From the NCBI GenBank assembly GCA_030696045.1, contig JAUYNO010000075.1:1-64000 (forward strand): a stretch of DNA of 64,000 nt, given 5' to 3'. The DNA is from Stagnimonas sp. GTDB lineage: Bacteria > Pseudomonadota > Gammaproteobacteria > Nevskiales > Nevskiaceae. The translations under genes were made by a program, and so were the position numbers. Positions 63,100 through 64,000 of the stretch are shown piece by piece (position 1 is the stretch's first letter; each line of letters starts with the position of its first letter). The notes beneath the pieces were generated by a model, which was not told where the DNA came from, ran no database searches, and saw only the letters and a list, made by a program, of their open reading frames with translations.

Positions 63100-63202
63100 C
63101 TCGGCTCCGATGGAGGGGCTGCCGGGAATCATGGGCACGGCGGGCCGAATATAAAGGCCCGGCCGGCTGCGACCTTTTTCGCGCCGCTGGCATCCAAACG
63201 AC

Positions 63203-63829
63203 ATGGACAAGGAATCCCGACCCGCCACCGGTTTCGCCCAGCCGCTCGAGCCCGAGTTGCTGGTCCGCGCCCGCGCTGGCGAGCGCGCCGCGCAGGGGCT
63301 GATCTACCGCCGCTACGAGCAGGCGGTCTACAACCTGCTGCGGCGCATGGTCGACTGCGCCGACAACGCCGCCGACCTGATGCAGGACAGCTTCCTCGAC
63401 GCCTTCGCGCGCATTCACCAGTACCGGGGCGATGCGCCGTTCGGCTATTGGCTGCGGGCGGTTGCCGCCAGTCGGGCGCTGATGCATCTGCGCGGCCGGC
63501 GCCGCTTCCTGGAACTGTTCGCGCCGGACGCCGAGGTCGACGAGGTGCCGAGCTTCGACGTCCACCAGCTGGACCTGGAGCGCGCGCTCGCGGCGCTGCC
63601 GGCGCTGCCGCGCGCGGTACTCTGGCTGTATCACGTCGAGGGCTATACCCATGGCGAGATCGCCCACCTCAATGGCAAGACCGAGAGCTTCTCGAAGTCG
63701 CAATTGGCGCGCGCGCATCAGAAACTGCGCGAACTGCTGGGGGTGAAGGACGGCGCCGCCGGCCCGCGCCCCGCTGCCAGCGGGTCCGCCGCCCCGCCGA
63801 TGGCGCTGGCGGCCGTAACGGAGTGTTGA
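63203..63829 (+). CDS. ECF-type RNA polymerase sigma factor
   Basis: A 208-residue protein. Region 2 (about 28-95; RRYEQAVYNLLRRMVDCADNAADLMQDSFLDAFARIHQYRGD) and region 4 (about 130-180; LPALPRAVLWLYHVEGYTHGEIAHLNGKTESFSKSQLARAHQKLRELLG, in parts) are both clear. The Pro/Ala-rich tail is non-conserved. It overlaps nothing; the partner starts 1 bp after the stop. The region upstream has ACCTTTTT and CATCCAAA blocks that may be an autoregulated promoter. Confidence 0.9.
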   Translation: MDKESRPATGFAQPLEPELLVRARAGERAAQGLIYRRYEQAVYNLLRRMVDCADNAADLMQDSFLDAFARIHQYRGDAPFGYWLRAVAASRALMHLRGRRRFLELFAPDAEVDEVPSFDVHQLDLERALAALPALPRAVLWLYHVEGYTHGEIAHLNGKTESFSKSQLARAHQKLRELLGVKDGAAGPRPAASGSAAPPMALAAVTEC

Positions 63830-63830
63830 G

Positions 63831-64000
63831 ATGAAAGATCTGTCCCGATCCCTGCAGGAGCTGCCTGCTTTCGTGCCCCCGGGCGGGGGCTGGCAGTCAC
63901 TGGCGCTCCGGCTCGATGCCCGCCAGCGGCAGCGCCGGCACCGGCGCCAGTGGGCGGGCGGCTGCGCGCTGGCGGCTTCGGTACTGCTGGCGGTGGTGCT
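63831..64000 (+). CDS. Probable anti-sigma factor (5' part, continues beyond window)
   Basis: 56 codons are visible: a polar Pro/Gly-rich N-terminus (PAFVPPGGGWQSLALRLDAR), an Arg-rich stretch and the beginning of a membrane helix (CALAASVLLAVV). The position 1 bp after the ECF sigma gene and one-span topology suggest an anti-sigma role; the anti-sigma domain is not confirmed. Confidence 0.65.
   Translation, partial: MKDLSRSLQELPAFVPPGGGWQSLALRLDARQRQRRHRRQWAGGCALAASVLLAVV

Overview
This 64 kb window is high-GC chromosomal DNA from a gammaproteobacterium. It most resembles the Xanthomonadales/Lysobacterales. Supporting signs are the gene repertoire (SlyX, ArfB, class Ia NrdAB with NrdR and DnaA sites, kynureninase, secreted propeller proteins with an Arg-rich C-terminal sorting tag) and REP-like intergenic palindromes. 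This placement is inferred from protein character only. No rRNA, tRNA, CRISPR array, prophage or complete insertion sequence was recognised.

Left third (1-25 kb): a response regulator cut by the window edge; a large exported beta-propeller protein (propeller paralogue 1); dusB; a 21-residue Ala/Lys microprotein; an AI-2E-type permease next to a 141 bp inverted repeat; a cold-shock protein; an overlapping flavodoxin-arfB-SET operon; an 18-copy heptanucleotide array in front of an alpha/beta hydrolase; an M61 peptidase; two tandem propeller paralogues (2 and 3); slyX; a CAP-domain protein; kynureninase with an exported formamidase-like hydrolase and msrA; DUF502; a zinc alcohol dehydrogenase; DUF2238; a lipoprotein; an SDR.

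Middle (26-45 kb): mostly single metabolic or membrane genes. These are DUF3014, an AraC regulator divergent from a fatty-acid hydroxylase, YdeI-like, YggT-like, nitronate monooxygenase-like, glycine-zipper, DUF4169, MAPEG, WS/DGAT, small exported proteins, alpha/beta hydrolase, a second fatty-acid hydroxylase, truncated haemoglobin, FKBP, an alginate-lyase-like protein, a HigBA toxin-antitoxin pair with a clear operator, a GST and a penicillin-acylase-family lipoprotein.

45.4-47.2 kb is an accessory patch. It holds three palindromic REP-like elements, a possible gene remnant, a divergent 2H phosphoesterase and an AT-rich orphan membrane gene.

Right third (47-64 kb): nrdB and nrdA behind a regulatory region with two NrdR boxes and a perfect DnaA box; a DUF1338 enzyme; a signalling module of two FHA proteins with probable degenerate cyclase-like N-termini, divergent from a membrane Ser/Thr kinase fused to a formylglycine-generating-enzyme-like domain; the duplicated 3' remnant of a second such kinase; a MacAB/FtsX-type ABC exporter operon; a protein made of ten 13-residue DG-Y-H repeats; cysH; and an ECF sigma factor with the start of its probable anti-sigma partner at the right edge.

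The least explained items are the 13-residue repeat protein, the kinase-FGE/FHA module with its remnant, the three propeller paralogues sharing a GRFGG tag, the heptanucleotide array and the Ala/Lys microprotein.
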